NCBI GenBank assembly: GCA_047975325.1
Contig: JBKEDF010000075.1
Location: 1-64,000 of the forward strand
Direction of reading: 5' to 3'
Length of the DNA stretch: 64,000 nucleotides
Source of the DNA: JBKEDF01 sp047975325
GTDB lineage: Bacteria; Pseudomonadota; Alphaproteobacteria; Rhodobacterales; Rhodobacteraceae
Below, piece after piece: positions 45,364 to 54,310 of the stretch (the stretch's first letter is position 1; each line of letters begins with the position of its first letter). The notes under the pieces were generated by a model. That model was not told the origin of the DNA and did no database searches. It was given only the letters and a program-made list of their open reading frames with translations. A program made the translations under genes and the position numbers.

Positions 45364-46911
45364 ATGGGCTCCACCTTCGTCTTTTCGACTTCGCGCCTGA
45401 TCCTTTCCGGCCTCCTTTCCTGCAGCCTTTTTCCATCAACACTATCGGCCGAAGGGCTGGGCGATCCGCTGCCGAATATCATCCCCCGAACCGCGGCCGA
45501 GGCCGCACGCATCGCTACCGTCACGGCATTGCCCGAGGATTTCAGCGCCGCCCAGAAATATGAGGAAAACCCCGGCGGGGCGGCCACCGTCAGGGCGCGG
45601 CGCAATGCCGATGCCTTTTCCCAGCCTTCGGGCAACATGGATTTCGCGCGGGAACTGGATTTCAAGGTTGGCAACGGGCTGTTCCGCCGGATCTGGGTAA
45701 CAGCACCCGCCTCAACCCAGGCATCTGACGGGCTGGGGCCATTCTATAACGCCCGGGGATGCCAGAATTGCCATATCAAGGACGGGCGCGGCCATCCGCC
45801 GGAAAACCCCGAAGATACGGCTGTTTCGCTTTTTCTGCGGGTTTCGGTTCCCGATGAAACCCCCGCAGATGCCGCGCAGATCGCAGATTACATCGCCACC
45901 GTGCCCGATCCGGTTTACGGGGGGCAGTTGCAGGATTTTGCCACCGCCGGCCACGATGCCGAATACCGTCTTGCGGTAAGCTGGGAAGAAATTCCCGTTA
46001 CATTGTCGGATGGCGAAATGGCCCATCTGCGCAAACCTGACTGGCGGGCGGAGGATCTGGGCTATGGCCCGCTTGATCCACGGGCCATGTTATCCCCCCG
46101 CGTCGCGCCGCAGATGATCGGGCTGGGGCTCCTGGAGGCAATACCCGCCAGGGATATCCTGGCATTCGCCGACCCCGGGGATGCCGATGGCGACGGAATT
46201 TCCGGGCGCCCCAATATCGTGCCATCGGTGGAATTCGGCAAACCGATGCTGGGCCGTTTCGGATTGAAGGCCGGATCGCCGTCGATCCGCGAACAATCCG
46301 CTGCGGCTTTTTCCGGCGATATCGGAATTTCCACGCCGCTTTTCCCCGATCCATGGGGCGAATGTACCAAGGCGCAAACCGCTTGCCGCAACAGCATCCA
46401 TGGTGATGATGCCGCACGCGGTGGCCTTGAGGTGGATGCCGAAGGGTTGGATTTGGTGACCTTCTACAGCCGCAATCTGGCCGTTCCCGCCCGGCGCGAT
46501 GTGAATGACCTACAGGTCCTGCGTGGCAAACGGATCTTTCATGAGGCGGGCTGCGCAACCTGCCATCGCCCCAGTTTCGTGACCCATCGGCTTGAAGATC
46601 AGCCGGAGCAAAGCTTTCAGCTGATCTGGCCCTATACCGATCTTCTGCTTCATGACATGGGGGATGGCCTGGCCGATAACCGGCCGGAAGCCCGCGCAAC
46701 GGGCCGTGAATGGCGCACGCCGCCCCTTTGGGGGATTGGCATGACCCGGCAGGTCAGCGGATATTCAAGCTTTCTGCATGACGGGCGGGCCCGCAGCCTG
46801 CTGGAGGCGATCCTGTGGCATGGTGGTGAGGCACAGAATGCACGCGATCATATCGTCACCGTTCCGGCCGAAGACCGCGCCGCCCTGATCCGTTTTCTGG
46901 GGAGCCTCTGA
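45364..46911 (+). CDS. Di-haem oxidoreductase family protein (DUF1111)
   Basis: A 515-residue secreted c-type cytochrome. The N-terminus carries a signal (RLILSGLLSCSLFPSTLSAEG). Two haem sites are visible: CQNCH at residues 133-137 and CATCH at 397-401. The family is also called thiol oxidoreductase or di-haem cytochrome c peroxidase-like and typically occurs beside imelysin genes. It probably performs redox chemistry on periplasmic iron or its ligand. It ends directly next to the second imelysin gene with no gap. Confidence 0.9.
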   Translation: MGSTFVFSTSRLILSGLLSCSLFPSTLSAEGLGDPLPNIIPRTAAEAARIATVTALPEDFSAAQKYEENPGGAATVRARRNADAFSQPSGNMDFARELDFKVGNGLFRRIWVTAPASTQASDGLGPFYNARGCQNCHIKDGRGHPPENPEDTAVSLFLRVSVPDETPADAAQIADYIATVPDPVYGGQLQDFATAGHDAEYRLAVSWEEIPVTLSDGEMAHLRKPDWRAEDLGYGPLDPRAMLSPRVAPQMIGLGLLEAIPARDILAFADPGDADGDGISGRPNIVPSVEFGKPMLGRFGLKAGSPSIREQSAAAFSGDIGISTPLFPDPWGECTKAQTACRNSIHGDDAARGGLEVDAEGLDLVTFYSRNLAVPARRDVNDLQVLRGKRIFHEAGCATCHRPSFVTHRLEDQPEQSFQLIWPYTDLLLHDMGDGLADNRPEARATGREWRTPPLWGIGMTRQVSGYSSFLHDGRARSLLEAILWHGGEAQNARDHIVTVPAEDRAALIRFLGSL

Positions 46912-47901
46912 ATGCGCCTCACCCTTTGCCTGTCTGCGCTGCTGATCCTGACCGCCCCCCTGGCGCGGGCTGATGTCGCCATGGCACTGCGGAACCATAT
47001 CCTGCCCGGCTTTTCCGGTTTTGCCGCACAAACCGCGGGCCTTTCGGAAGCGGCGGCGCTTGATTGTCGCCCGGCCGCGTTGATCCCGGCTTATCATGCG
47101 GCTTTCGATGCCTGGATGACGGTGGCGGATCTGCGGATCGGGCCATCCGAAACCGGTGCGCTATCCGTCGCCTTCTGGCCCGATGATAAGGGGTTCACCG
47201 CCCGCACGCTCAGGCGGATGATTGCCGAGGCCGACCCCGTTATCGAGGATACGGAAGGCTTTACCGAGGTTTCAATCGCGGCACGGGGGCTTTTCGCACT
47301 GGAAATGCTGCTCTTTGATCCGGAATTTTCCGGTTACGATCAAAACAGCTATTCCTGCGCGCTTGCCCGGGCCATTGTCATTGATCTTGCCGCACAGGCG
47401 CAGGCATTGGACCGCGCCTGGGCCGGGGAATTTGCCGACGTCCTGACAAGCGCCGGGGCGGCGGAAAACAGCACCTATCTTGTCCCCGAGGAAGCCTTCC
47501 GGGCGCTTTACACACAGATGATGTTCTCGCTTGAACTCAGTGCCGATCTCAGGCTTGGCCGCCCGATGGGAACGCCGGAACGCCCCCGCCCCAGAATGGC
47601 GGAGGCCTGGCGATCAGACCGCAGCCTGCGCAATGTGACCCTGGCTGTGGATGCAGTTGAAAACCTGGCATTGATGCTGTCGGGCGAAGCCCTGCCCGGC
47701 ACCCGATCGACGGCAAGCGCGGTTCATGAGGCCGCGGACAGGGTGACGGATCCGGGTTTCGGTAATATCGAAGATCCTACGGCCCGGTTCCACCTGGAAA
47801 TCCTGCAAGGCGCTATCCGCAAGATGCATGATGCGATCCAGGATGAAATTGGCACGCCAAACGGGATCGTGGCAGGTTTCAACGCCCGGGACGGAGACTA
47901 G
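46912..47901 (+). CDS. Imelysin-family protein lacking the HxxE histidine
   Basis: A 329-residue secreted protein with a signal peptide (LTLCLSALLILTAPLARA). The fold matches imelysin. At the place of the GxHxxE motif the sequence is GLFALEMLL: Phe128 replaces the histidine while Glu131 is kept. Operons of this type usually encode such a second, divergent imelysin. It probably acts with the other imelysin and the di-haem protein rather than binding metal by the same residues. It starts on the base after the di-haem stop. Confidence 0.86.
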   Translation: MRLTLCLSALLILTAPLARADVAMALRNHILPGFSGFAAQTAGLSEAAALDCRPAALIPAYHAAFDAWMTVADLRIGPSETGALSVAFWPDDKGFTARTLRRMIAEADPVIEDTEGFTEVSIAARGLFALEMLLFDPEFSGYDQNSYSCALARAIVIDLAAQAQALDRAWAGEFADVLTSAGAAENSTYLVPEEAFRALYTQMMFSLELSADLRLGRPMGTPERPRPRMAEAWRSDRSLRNVTLAVDAVENLALMLSGEALPGTRSTASAVHEAADRVTDPGFGNIEDPTARFHLEILQGAIRKMHDAIQDEIGTPNGIVAGFNARDGD

Positions 47902-47904
47902 GTC

Positions 47905-48981
47905 ATGACCACAAGACGCCGTTTTCTGGCAAGCCTTCTGGCGGCGGGGACAGCCCCGCATCTGGGCTGGGCGGCAGCAGGCAGCCCCACATATCTTGCG
48001 GCGGCCCGGGAACCCGATGGCAGTTTTGCCTTGTTCGGGCTTTCTGAGGCGGGGGAGGAAACCTTCCGCATTCCCCTGCCTGCACGGGGTCATGCCGGGG
48101 CAGGCCACCCCCGGCGGGCCGAGGCCGTGGCCTTCGCGCGCCGCCCCGGTACCTTCGCGCTGGTTTTCGATTGCGCAAGGGGGGAAATACGCCACCGCCT
48201 GACACCCCCCGAGGGACGGCAGTTCAACGGCCATGGTGTCTATCTGCAATCGGGCCGCCTGCTGGCAACCTCGGAACAGAAATCGGATGATAGCACGGGC
48301 CTCATCGGATTCTGGGATGCCGAACAGGACTATCGCCGGGTTGGCGAGGCCCCCAGCCATGGTATCGGCCCACATGATCTGCGGTTGATGCCCGATGGGA
48401 AAACGCTGGTCATCGCCAATGGCGGCATCGCAACCGACCCCACGGATCGCCGCAAGCTGAATATCGATACGATGCGCCCGAATCTTGCCTATCTGTCGAC
48501 CGAAGGCACATTGCTGGAAATCCGGGAACTGGCCCCGGATCTTGCACAAAACTCCATCCGCCATCTGGCGCTGCGCAGTGACGGGCTGGTGGGGTTCGCG
48601 ATGCAATGGGAAGGGGAACCCGGGGCGGCCACGCCGCTTCTGGGTCTGCACCGGCAGGGGAACGCGCCGATCCTTGCCCCTGCCCCGCTGGCAGAGGAAT
48701 TGGCCATGAAAGGCTATGCAGGCAGCATCGCCTTCAACGGGGACGGCACCGAGATTGCCCTGACTTCGCCGCGCGGCGGACGGATGCACCGTTTCAGTGC
48801 CGAAGGGACATTCCTTGGGGCAATAAAACGATCCGATATCTGCGGGCTCGCCAGCCATCAGGCGGGACTTATCGCAAGCGATGGGCTGGGCGGCCTGATT
48901 CGCGTTTCACGCGAAACCGCCACCCCACTTGCACGAATGGACCGCGCCTGGGACAATCACATCGTTCATCTGGCGGGATAA
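47905..48981 (+). CDS. DUF1513 protein, Tat-exported, beta-propeller-like
   Basis: A 358-residue protein with a twin-arginine signal (TRRRFLASLLAAG). The body has repeating blade-like segments (SNLRL-type strands such as PHDLRLMPDGKTLVIANGG), consistent with a beta-propeller. DUF1513 is nearly always the last gene of imelysin/di-haem operons (PA4373 type in Pseudomonas). Export by Tat suggests folding or cofactor loading in the cytoplasm. The function is unknown; linkage suggests iron handling. Confidence 0.88.
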   Translation: MTTRRRFLASLLAAGTAPHLGWAAAGSPTYLAAAREPDGSFALFGLSEAGEETFRIPLPARGHAGAGHPRRAEAVAFARRPGTFALVFDCARGEIRHRLTPPEGRQFNGHGVYLQSGRLLATSEQKSDDSTGLIGFWDAEQDYRRVGEAPSHGIGPHDLRLMPDGKTLVIANGGIATDPTDRRKLNIDTMRPNLAYLSTEGTLLEIRELAPDLAQNSIRHLALRSDGLVGFAMQWEGEPGAATPLLGLHRQGNAPILAPAPLAEELAMKGYAGSIAFNGDGTEIALTSPRGGRMHRFSAEGTFLGAIKRSDICGLASHQAGLIASDGLGGLIRVSRETATPLARMDRAWDNHIVHLAG

Positions 48982-49087
48982 GACGCTTCATGGTTTTGCC
49001 GTAAACCACAATCCGGCACCTACCCTAGACGAACGGATATCCCGAATTCCGAAAATGTGATAGTTTCCCGGATATTGGAGGACTATC

Positions 49088-50977
49088 ATGGCTGCCAGAA
49101 AATCACCCGGGGACGCTGAACTCCGCAAGACCCTGCGCCGATATATACGTGCGCAAGGGGCCGACTATCTGCGTGATCCGAATATCACCTCAATCGGCGT
49201 CGGCCGCAAAAACGGCACTGGCGAAATCGGGCTGGTGTTTACTGTCGGGCAGAAGGCGGAACCTTCGGTCATCGAATCCCTTGGCAGTGAAATGCTTCCA
49301 CGGCAGATTGAGATCGAAGGCTTCACGGTTGTTACCGATGTCATCGAGCGCAGCTATGAACCTTCCTTCAAACTGCTTGAGGCCGAGGCCCCCAACCCCC
49401 TGAAATCCCGTCTTGACCCGGTCATGCCCGGCGTAAGCGTAAGCCATGTCGACGGAACGGCCGGCACGCTTGGGATGATCGTTTTCGATACCGAAACAGG
49501 CGCGCCATGCATCCTTTCGAACTGGCATGTTCTGCACGGCAATACCGGAAAAATCGGCGACCCCATCGTGCAGCCGGGACCGCATGACGACAATAACATC
49601 GCAGATAACTTCTGTGGCACATTGCTGCGCAGCCATCTGGGGGCGGCCGGGGATTGTGCCCTCGCACGCCTTCAGGGCCGCGAATTCATCCGGGAAATCT
49701 ATAACCTGAATGTCGCCCCCACCCGCATGGCCGAGGTGGAACTGGACGATCCCGTCGTCAAGACCGGACGCACCACCGAAACGACATATGGGGTGGTGCG
49801 GCGAACCGATGTCATGGCCAGGATCCATTACGGAAACCCGACGGGTGAGCATGAAATCGGCGGTTTTGAAATCGGCCCGGACCCTGACCGCCCGGCACCC
49901 AACAACGAAATCAGCATGGGGGGAGATTCCGGATCCGCCTGGATGATCGCGGAGGGGGACAAGGCGACGGATATTTTCGCAGGGCTTCATTTTGCAGGCG
50001 AAGGACGGGGAAACCCGGATGAACACGCCCTGGCCTGTTATCCCCGTTCGATTCGGAAGAAACTGAATTTCGACCTGACCCCGCCCGATATCGTGGTAAT
50101 CGGCGATGACGGACCCGAAGCCTTCGGCGCAAGGGCGGGGTTTGACGGCACTTTTCTGGGCATGGCCGCGCCAATGCCGGAAATGTCATTGTCGATCAAG
50201 CGCGACGCGGTGAATTTCGGCAAGGCCCAGACAATCCCCTATACGCATTTCTCCGTTTGCCTGAGCGCGAAACACAAACTGGCCCGTTTCGTCGCCTGGA
50301 CTATCGATGGCACAAGAAAGGTTCAGCTTGGTCGCCATGGCTTTCGCGTAGATCCCAGGATCGATGAAAGCCTGCAGCATGACAACATGCTCTATCGTGA
50401 CAACAAACTTGACCGGGGGCATATCGCACGGCGGGCGGATCTGGCCTGGGGGCCGGTCCCCGAGGCCCGCCAGGCAAACAGGGATTCCTTCTACTACACC
50501 AATATCGCACCCCAGCATGAACGGTATAACCAGTCCCGCCGGGGGGGATTATGGGGCAGGCTGGAAAACCTTGTCCTTGAGGAAGCCGCCACTCGTGATA
50601 TCCGGGTTTCCGTGATTGCCGGACCGATCTTCCGACCGGACGATCCGGAATATCGCGGTGCAAAGATCCCCCGTGATTATTGGAAACTGGTCGCCTATAT
50701 CGGTGATGACGGGGGGCTGGCAGCCGCCTGTTTCCTGTTGTCGCAAAGCGACCTTCTGAGCGACATAGAGGCCATCGATTTTGATCCTTTCCGGCTCTAT
50801 CAGATTTCGGTTGCGGAACTGGGCGAACGAACCGCATTGGGTTTCGAGGCCTATGAAGCGGCGGATATCACCCGGCGTGCCGAACGGCTTAGCCGGTCAA
50901 GCATGGAAAATCTGGGGGGAATATCCATCGCGCAGCCAATCCGGGAAATCGCAACCGCGCAGGATATCGCCATGTGA
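49088..50977 (+). CDS. Trypsin-like protease fused to a NUC1 (DRGH) DNA/RNA nuclease
   Basis: A 629-residue protein with three parts. Residues 1-110 form a small N-terminal region. Residues about 115-330 are a trypsin-like serine protease with an intact-looking triad: His147 in NWHVL, Asp189 in GDCALARL and Ser281 in GGDSGSAW. Residues about 355-600 are a DNA/RNA non-specific endonuclease with DRGHIARRAD (His445) and TNIAPQHERYNQ (Asn472, Asn481). No signal peptide is visible, so both activities are predicted inside the cell. GGAGG is well placed before the ATG. It is a lone gene between the iron operon and a convergent catabolic operon. A latent nuclease released or switched by proteolysis is inference. 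Confidence 0.87.
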   Translation: MAARKSPGDAELRKTLRRYIRAQGADYLRDPNITSIGVGRKNGTGEIGLVFTVGQKAEPSVIESLGSEMLPRQIEIEGFTVVTDVIERSYEPSFKLLEAEAPNPLKSRLDPVMPGVSVSHVDGTAGTLGMIVFDTETGAPCILSNWHVLHGNTGKIGDPIVQPGPHDDNNIADNFCGTLLRSHLGAAGDCALARLQGREFIREIYNLNVAPTRMAEVELDDPVVKTGRTTETTYGVVRRTDVMARIHYGNPTGEHEIGGFEIGPDPDRPAPNNEISMGGDSGSAWMIAEGDKATDIFAGLHFAGEGRGNPDEHALACYPRSIRKKLNFDLTPPDIVVIGDDGPEAFGARAGFDGTFLGMAAPMPEMSLSIKRDAVNFGKAQTIPYTHFSVCLSAKHKLARFVAWTIDGTRKVQLGRHGFRVDPRIDESLQHDNMLYRDNKLDRGHIARRADLAWGPVPEARQANRDSFYYTNIAPQHERYNQSRRGGLWGRLENLVLEEAATRDIRVSVIAGPIFRPDDPEYRGAKIPRDYWKLVAYIGDDGGLAAACFLLSQSDLLSDIEAIDFDPFRLYQISVAELGERTALGFEAYEAADITRRAERLSRSSMENLGGISIAQPIREIATAQDIAM

Positions 50978-51031
50978 TGACATCAGGGGCGGGGGCCAGC
51001 CGGATGGATCGGGGTGCAGGGCAGGTATGTG

Positions 51032-52399
51032 TCACCCCAGCGATGACAACGTCTTTCCCCAGGGCCGATCCAGGATTTCAGGCTCCAGTGCCAATAACGC
51101 GTGGATCGCGTCCGTGGCCTGCGGATAGGCTTCGGTCACGATGTCCAATGCCTTCCGGGCAATCAATTCGGGCGTGAAGGGCAGGTCCGATCCGCCGGGT
51201 GCGCTCAGGCATTCCCCCTGCAGGATACGCCCGTCGGCCAAGGTGATCTTCACCCTTGCCGGGCGGTCATGCGGAGGGGGCCGTTCCGGTTCATGTGCGG
51301 TAATCGTCACCAGATTGCGCAGGCGCACAAGATCCGGGCGACCAAGCGTTGTGGCATGAAACGCCCCTGCCCCGGCATGCCCGAAAACCAGCGTTGCCGC
51401 CGCGATATGCTGTATTGAAAACTTGGCCGCCAATGTCGTTTCCGGCTGGGCATTATCCAGCTTCCGGCCTTTCCAGTGGGTCGCCACCTCGATCCCCATC
51501 ACATCTGCCGGATCAAGCGACTTGCCGGTGGCGGTCAGAACCGCCTCCACCGTTGAATGCGCATATTGGCAGCAGGCATGCATCTTGTGATAGGCATCAT
51601 TCATTGCCCAGCTTGCCCCCAGCCCTTCGCATAGCGCAGGCGCATCGGTGGTCGCACCGAAAATGCGGGCGAAAACATCCGTCAGGCCCTGCGGACCGCC
51701 GGTAATCCCCAAAGGTGCCCAATCAGCAGCGCGTATCCCGTTTTGCGCGCAAATTCCCGGCCATACATTACGGATCAGTGCCCCCTCGATCGCATGGCCG
51801 AAAGGCCCCGGCAGCACCAATGTCGCTGCCGTGCAGATCGTCGCGGTCGTCTGATCCGCAGGCAGCTTGCGTAGCTTTGCAATTGCCGCCGCGGCGCCCA
51901 CCGTGGCCAGACCCCCATGCGGATGAAGCACCAGCCCCGGAAAGCTGAATGCCATGGCAACCCGCGCAACCGTCTCATAGCCGGTGATCAGCGCCAGCAA
52001 CATATCCCGCAGCGTGGCCTCCGACGCCTCACCTTCGGCAAGGAGCGCGGGGATGCAGTAAAGCGCGGCATGACAGACCGCCTTGCGATACCCGCCATCC
52101 AGTTCACACCAATCTGCGGCGGCCCCATTGGAAAGGGCGGCGGAATACCGATCCTGCCGCGTACCGGAACCGTCAAGTACCGTCGCCTCACCGCGCCCCG
52201 CCGCCTGCGCAAGGCCGGCACGCAGCGCGATCAGTTCAGGCTCATCCCGCGCCGCAAGAAGGGCCGCAAAATCATCGACGAGGATCAATGCCGCATGTTC
52301 CCGTACGGATTCGGGAACATCCCCCCATGTCAGGCCCGCAGACCATTGCGCCAGTTTGCCAAGTGCCTGTTCAACTTCGATATCTGGTATGTCGTTCAT
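51032..52399 (-). CDS. MmgE/PrpD family protein (first copy)
   Basis: A 455-residue member of the MmgE/PrpD family, which includes 2-methylcitrate dehydratase, cis-aconitate decarboxylase and iminodisuccinate epimerase. Typical segments are NGAAADWCELDGGYRKAVCHAA and YAHSTVEAVLTA in the helical domain and KFSIQHIAAATLVFGHAG in the second domain. The acid it acts on is unknown. It is the last gene of the TRAP operon, five bases after the large permease, so it probably handles the imported substrate. Confidence 0.87.
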   Translation of the reverse strand: MNDIPDIEVEQALGKLAQWSAGLTWGDVPESVREHAALILVDDFAALLAARDEPELIALRAGLAQAAGRGEATVLDGSGTRQDRYSAALSNGAAADWCELDGGYRKAVCHAALYCIPALLAEGEASEATLRDMLLALITGYETVARVAMAFSFPGLVLHPHGGLATVGAAAAIAKLRKLPADQTTATICTAATLVLPGPFGHAIEGALIRNVWPGICAQNGIRAADWAPLGITGGPQGLTDVFARIFGATTDAPALCEGLGASWAMNDAYHKMHACCQYAHSTVEAVLTATGKSLDPADVMGIEVATHWKGRKLDNAQPETTLAAKFSIQHIAAATLVFGHAGAGAFHATTLGRPDLVRLRNLVTITAHEPERPPPHDRPARVKITLADGRILQGECLSAPGGSDLPFTPELIARKALDIVTEAYPQATDAIHALLALEPEILDRPWGKTLSSLG

Positions 52400-52404
52400 T
52401 GCGC

Positions 52405-53715
52405 CTACTTTGTCAGACTGGGCAGGAAGGTCACGATTTCGGGCATCATGATAAGCAATGCCAGCACGCAGACCTCCATCAGGATAAAGGGGGTAACGCC
52501 TGCGAACACCTCTTCCAGCCGCAACGGCACGGGCGACGAACTGCGCACCACAAACACGTTCAGCCCGATCGGCGGCGTGATCAGCGAAATCTCACACATC
52601 TTGATGACGATGACACCAAGCCAGATCGGATCATAGCCGACATTGATCATGACCGGATACATCACGGGCAAGGTCATGACCATGATCGCGATCGGTTCCA
52701 GCAGCATGCCCAGAACCAGAAACATCAGCGCAAAGCCGAGAAGGTAGGCGAAGGGCGTCATCTCCAGCGCGATCATCCAGTTGGAAACCGTACTGACAAG
52801 CCCGGTATAGGTCAGGAAACGCGCGAAAAGCATACCCCCGATGATGACCGAAAAGATGGTGGAGGATGTGAACACCGCCTCCAGAAAGGTTTCGCGCATC
52901 ACCGAAGGTTCGGCACGACGTTTCAGGAAGACAATCAGGAAAGCCCCGAACGCCCCGACTGCCCCGGCATAGGTTGGCACGAAATACCCGCCATAGATTC
53001 CGCCGATCACCAACGTGAACAGAACCACGATCCCCCAGACATTCCTGAGCGAACGGATCTTGACCGCACGCGGGATCACTTCTTTTGGCAAAGGCGCTAT
53101 TTCCGGACGGCGTTTGACCATGAAATAGATGCCACCCAGAAACACCACGGCTGTCAGGATGCCCGGTATCAGCCCGGCAACCAGCATCGTCCCCACCGAT
53201 TGTTCGGTAATGATCGCGTAGATCACCATCAGCACCGAAGGCGGGATCATTGCGGCCAGTGTACCCGAAGCTGCGATACAACCCGCACTGAGGCGTTTGT
53301 CATAGCCAAGCTTGGTCATCTCCGGCATGGCCATCTTGGTAAAGACAGCCGCGTTGACGATGGTGGATCCCGAAGCCGCCCCGAAGGCCGCCGAGGCGAT
53401 TGTCGTCGTCATCGCAAGCCCGCCGGGCAAGCGCGACATCCAGTTATAGGCAGCGGTATAGAGGTCCGTTGTCAATCGCGCCTGCGTGGCCAGGGACCCC
53501 ATCAGAATGAACAAGGGGATCACCGCCAGCGTAAAGGAATTCGTGGTGGTGAAGGGAATGGTGGCAAGCTGCGCAAACGCCCCATCGGCACCAATGGTCA
53601 GATACATGCCCAGAAGTCCACCCAACCCCATTGCCACGCCGATATGCGCGCCGGAAACCAGAAGGATGGTAACAAGGATGATGGCAAGAATTGCTGCGGT
53701 AGCGGGATCAAGCAA
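52405..53715 (-). CDS. TRAP transporter large permease (DctM family, second system)
   Basis: A 436-residue permease of normal DctM length with about 12 helices. Conserved segments include GVAMGLGGLLGMY, AFGAASGSTIVNAAVF, ASGTLAAMIPPSVLMVIYA and ITPPIGLNVFVV. It imports an organic acid together with the DctQ and DctP proteins encoded just upstream. It is clearly distinct from the 531-residue DctM at 39144, so the two systems probably carry different substrates. Confidence 0.93.
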   Translation of the reverse strand: MLDPATAAILAIILVTILLVSGAHIGVAMGLGGLLGMYLTIGADGAFAQLATIPFTTTNSFTLAVIPLFILMGSLATQARLTTDLYTAAYNWMSRLPGGLAMTTTIASAAFGAASGSTIVNAAVFTKMAMPEMTKLGYDKRLSAGCIAASGTLAAMIPPSVLMVIYAIITEQSVGTMLVAGLIPGILTAVVFLGGIYFMVKRRPEIAPLPKEVIPRAVKIRSLRNVWGIVVLFTLVIGGIYGGYFVPTYAGAVGAFGAFLIVFLKRRAEPSVMRETFLEAVFTSSTIFSVIIGGMLFARFLTYTGLVSTVSNWMIALEMTPFAYLLGFALMFLVLGMLLEPIAIMVMTLPVMYPVMINVGYDPIWLGVIVIKMCEISLITPPIGLNVFVVRSSSPVPLRLEEVFAGVTPFILMEVCVLALLIMMPEIVTFLPSLTK

Positions 53716-53752
53716 GTCGTGAAACCTTCGATATCAGGGAATGGATCAGGCC

Positions 53753-54250
53753 TCAGCCCAGATGAATGGGGCGGGGATTGCCGAAATCGCGGATATCCCC
53801 GATCAGATCAAGTGCAAGCTGCACCAGCATCAGCACCGATCCGAACGCCAGAAGCGTGCGCGCGGGATAAAGCGGGAAACGGATCAATCCGCTGGTGGCT
53901 TCGCCCCATTGCCAACTGAACATCGCCTCGTTGATCGCCTGCCAGCTGAGCAACGCGAAAAACGCGATGGCACTGGCCGAGGCGATAATATCCATGCAGG
54001 ATCGTATCCTGGGCCCCGCCCGCATGTAAAACAGCTCCACACGGATATGGCCGCGGCGGATCTGCGCATAGGCCAGCCCGCCGAACACGATCAGCACCAT
54101 GGTGCTTTCGGTGACTTCGCGCGCGCCCGGCAGCGGACGGTTGAACGCGGTCCCAACCACATCACCAACCCCAAGGAACATTGAAATCAACAAGCCGATA
54201 CTGCCAAATGCGACAGTAATCACGGCAATCCATTCCACCAGTTTTCGCAT
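53753..54250 (-). CDS. TRAP transporter small permease (DctQ family, second system)
   Basis: A 165-residue protein with four hydrophobic helices, the normal DctQ size. It has VVGTAFNRPLPGAREVTESTMVL in helix 2 and RRGHIRVELFYM, a typical positively charged loop. It partners with the downstream large permease, 37 bases away. A hairpin lies between it and dctP. Confidence 0.88.
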   Translation of the reverse strand: MRKLVEWIAVITVAFGSIGLLISMFLGVGDVVGTAFNRPLPGAREVTESTMVLIVFGGLAYAQIRRGHIRVELFYMRAGPRIRSCMDIIASASAIAFFALLSWQAINEAMFSWQWGEATSGLIRFPLYPARTLLAFGSVLMLVQLALDLIGDIRDFGNPRPIHLG

Positions 54251-54273
54251 GCCGGCCTTTCCATGACAAAGAA

Positions 54274-54295
54274 GCCGGACAGTACGCTGCCCGGC
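54274..54295 (-). terminator. Attenuating hairpin between TRAP dctP and dctQ (second system)
   Basis: GCCGGACAG pairs with CTGCCCGGC (one mismatch) around a four-base loop, within the 60-base space between dctP and dctQ. Like the element at 38262-38290, it likely makes the binding protein message more abundant or stable than the permease message. Confidence 0.6.
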
Positions 54296-54310
54296 CCCGG
54301 TTCGAATTGA

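Noticed and set aside
52288..53919. Plus-strand open frame of 543 codons
   Set aside because: It lies antisense to the TRAP large-permease gene and has the His/Arg/Pro/Gly-rich composition of a GC-driven shadow frame; the minus-strand protein is a clear DctM.
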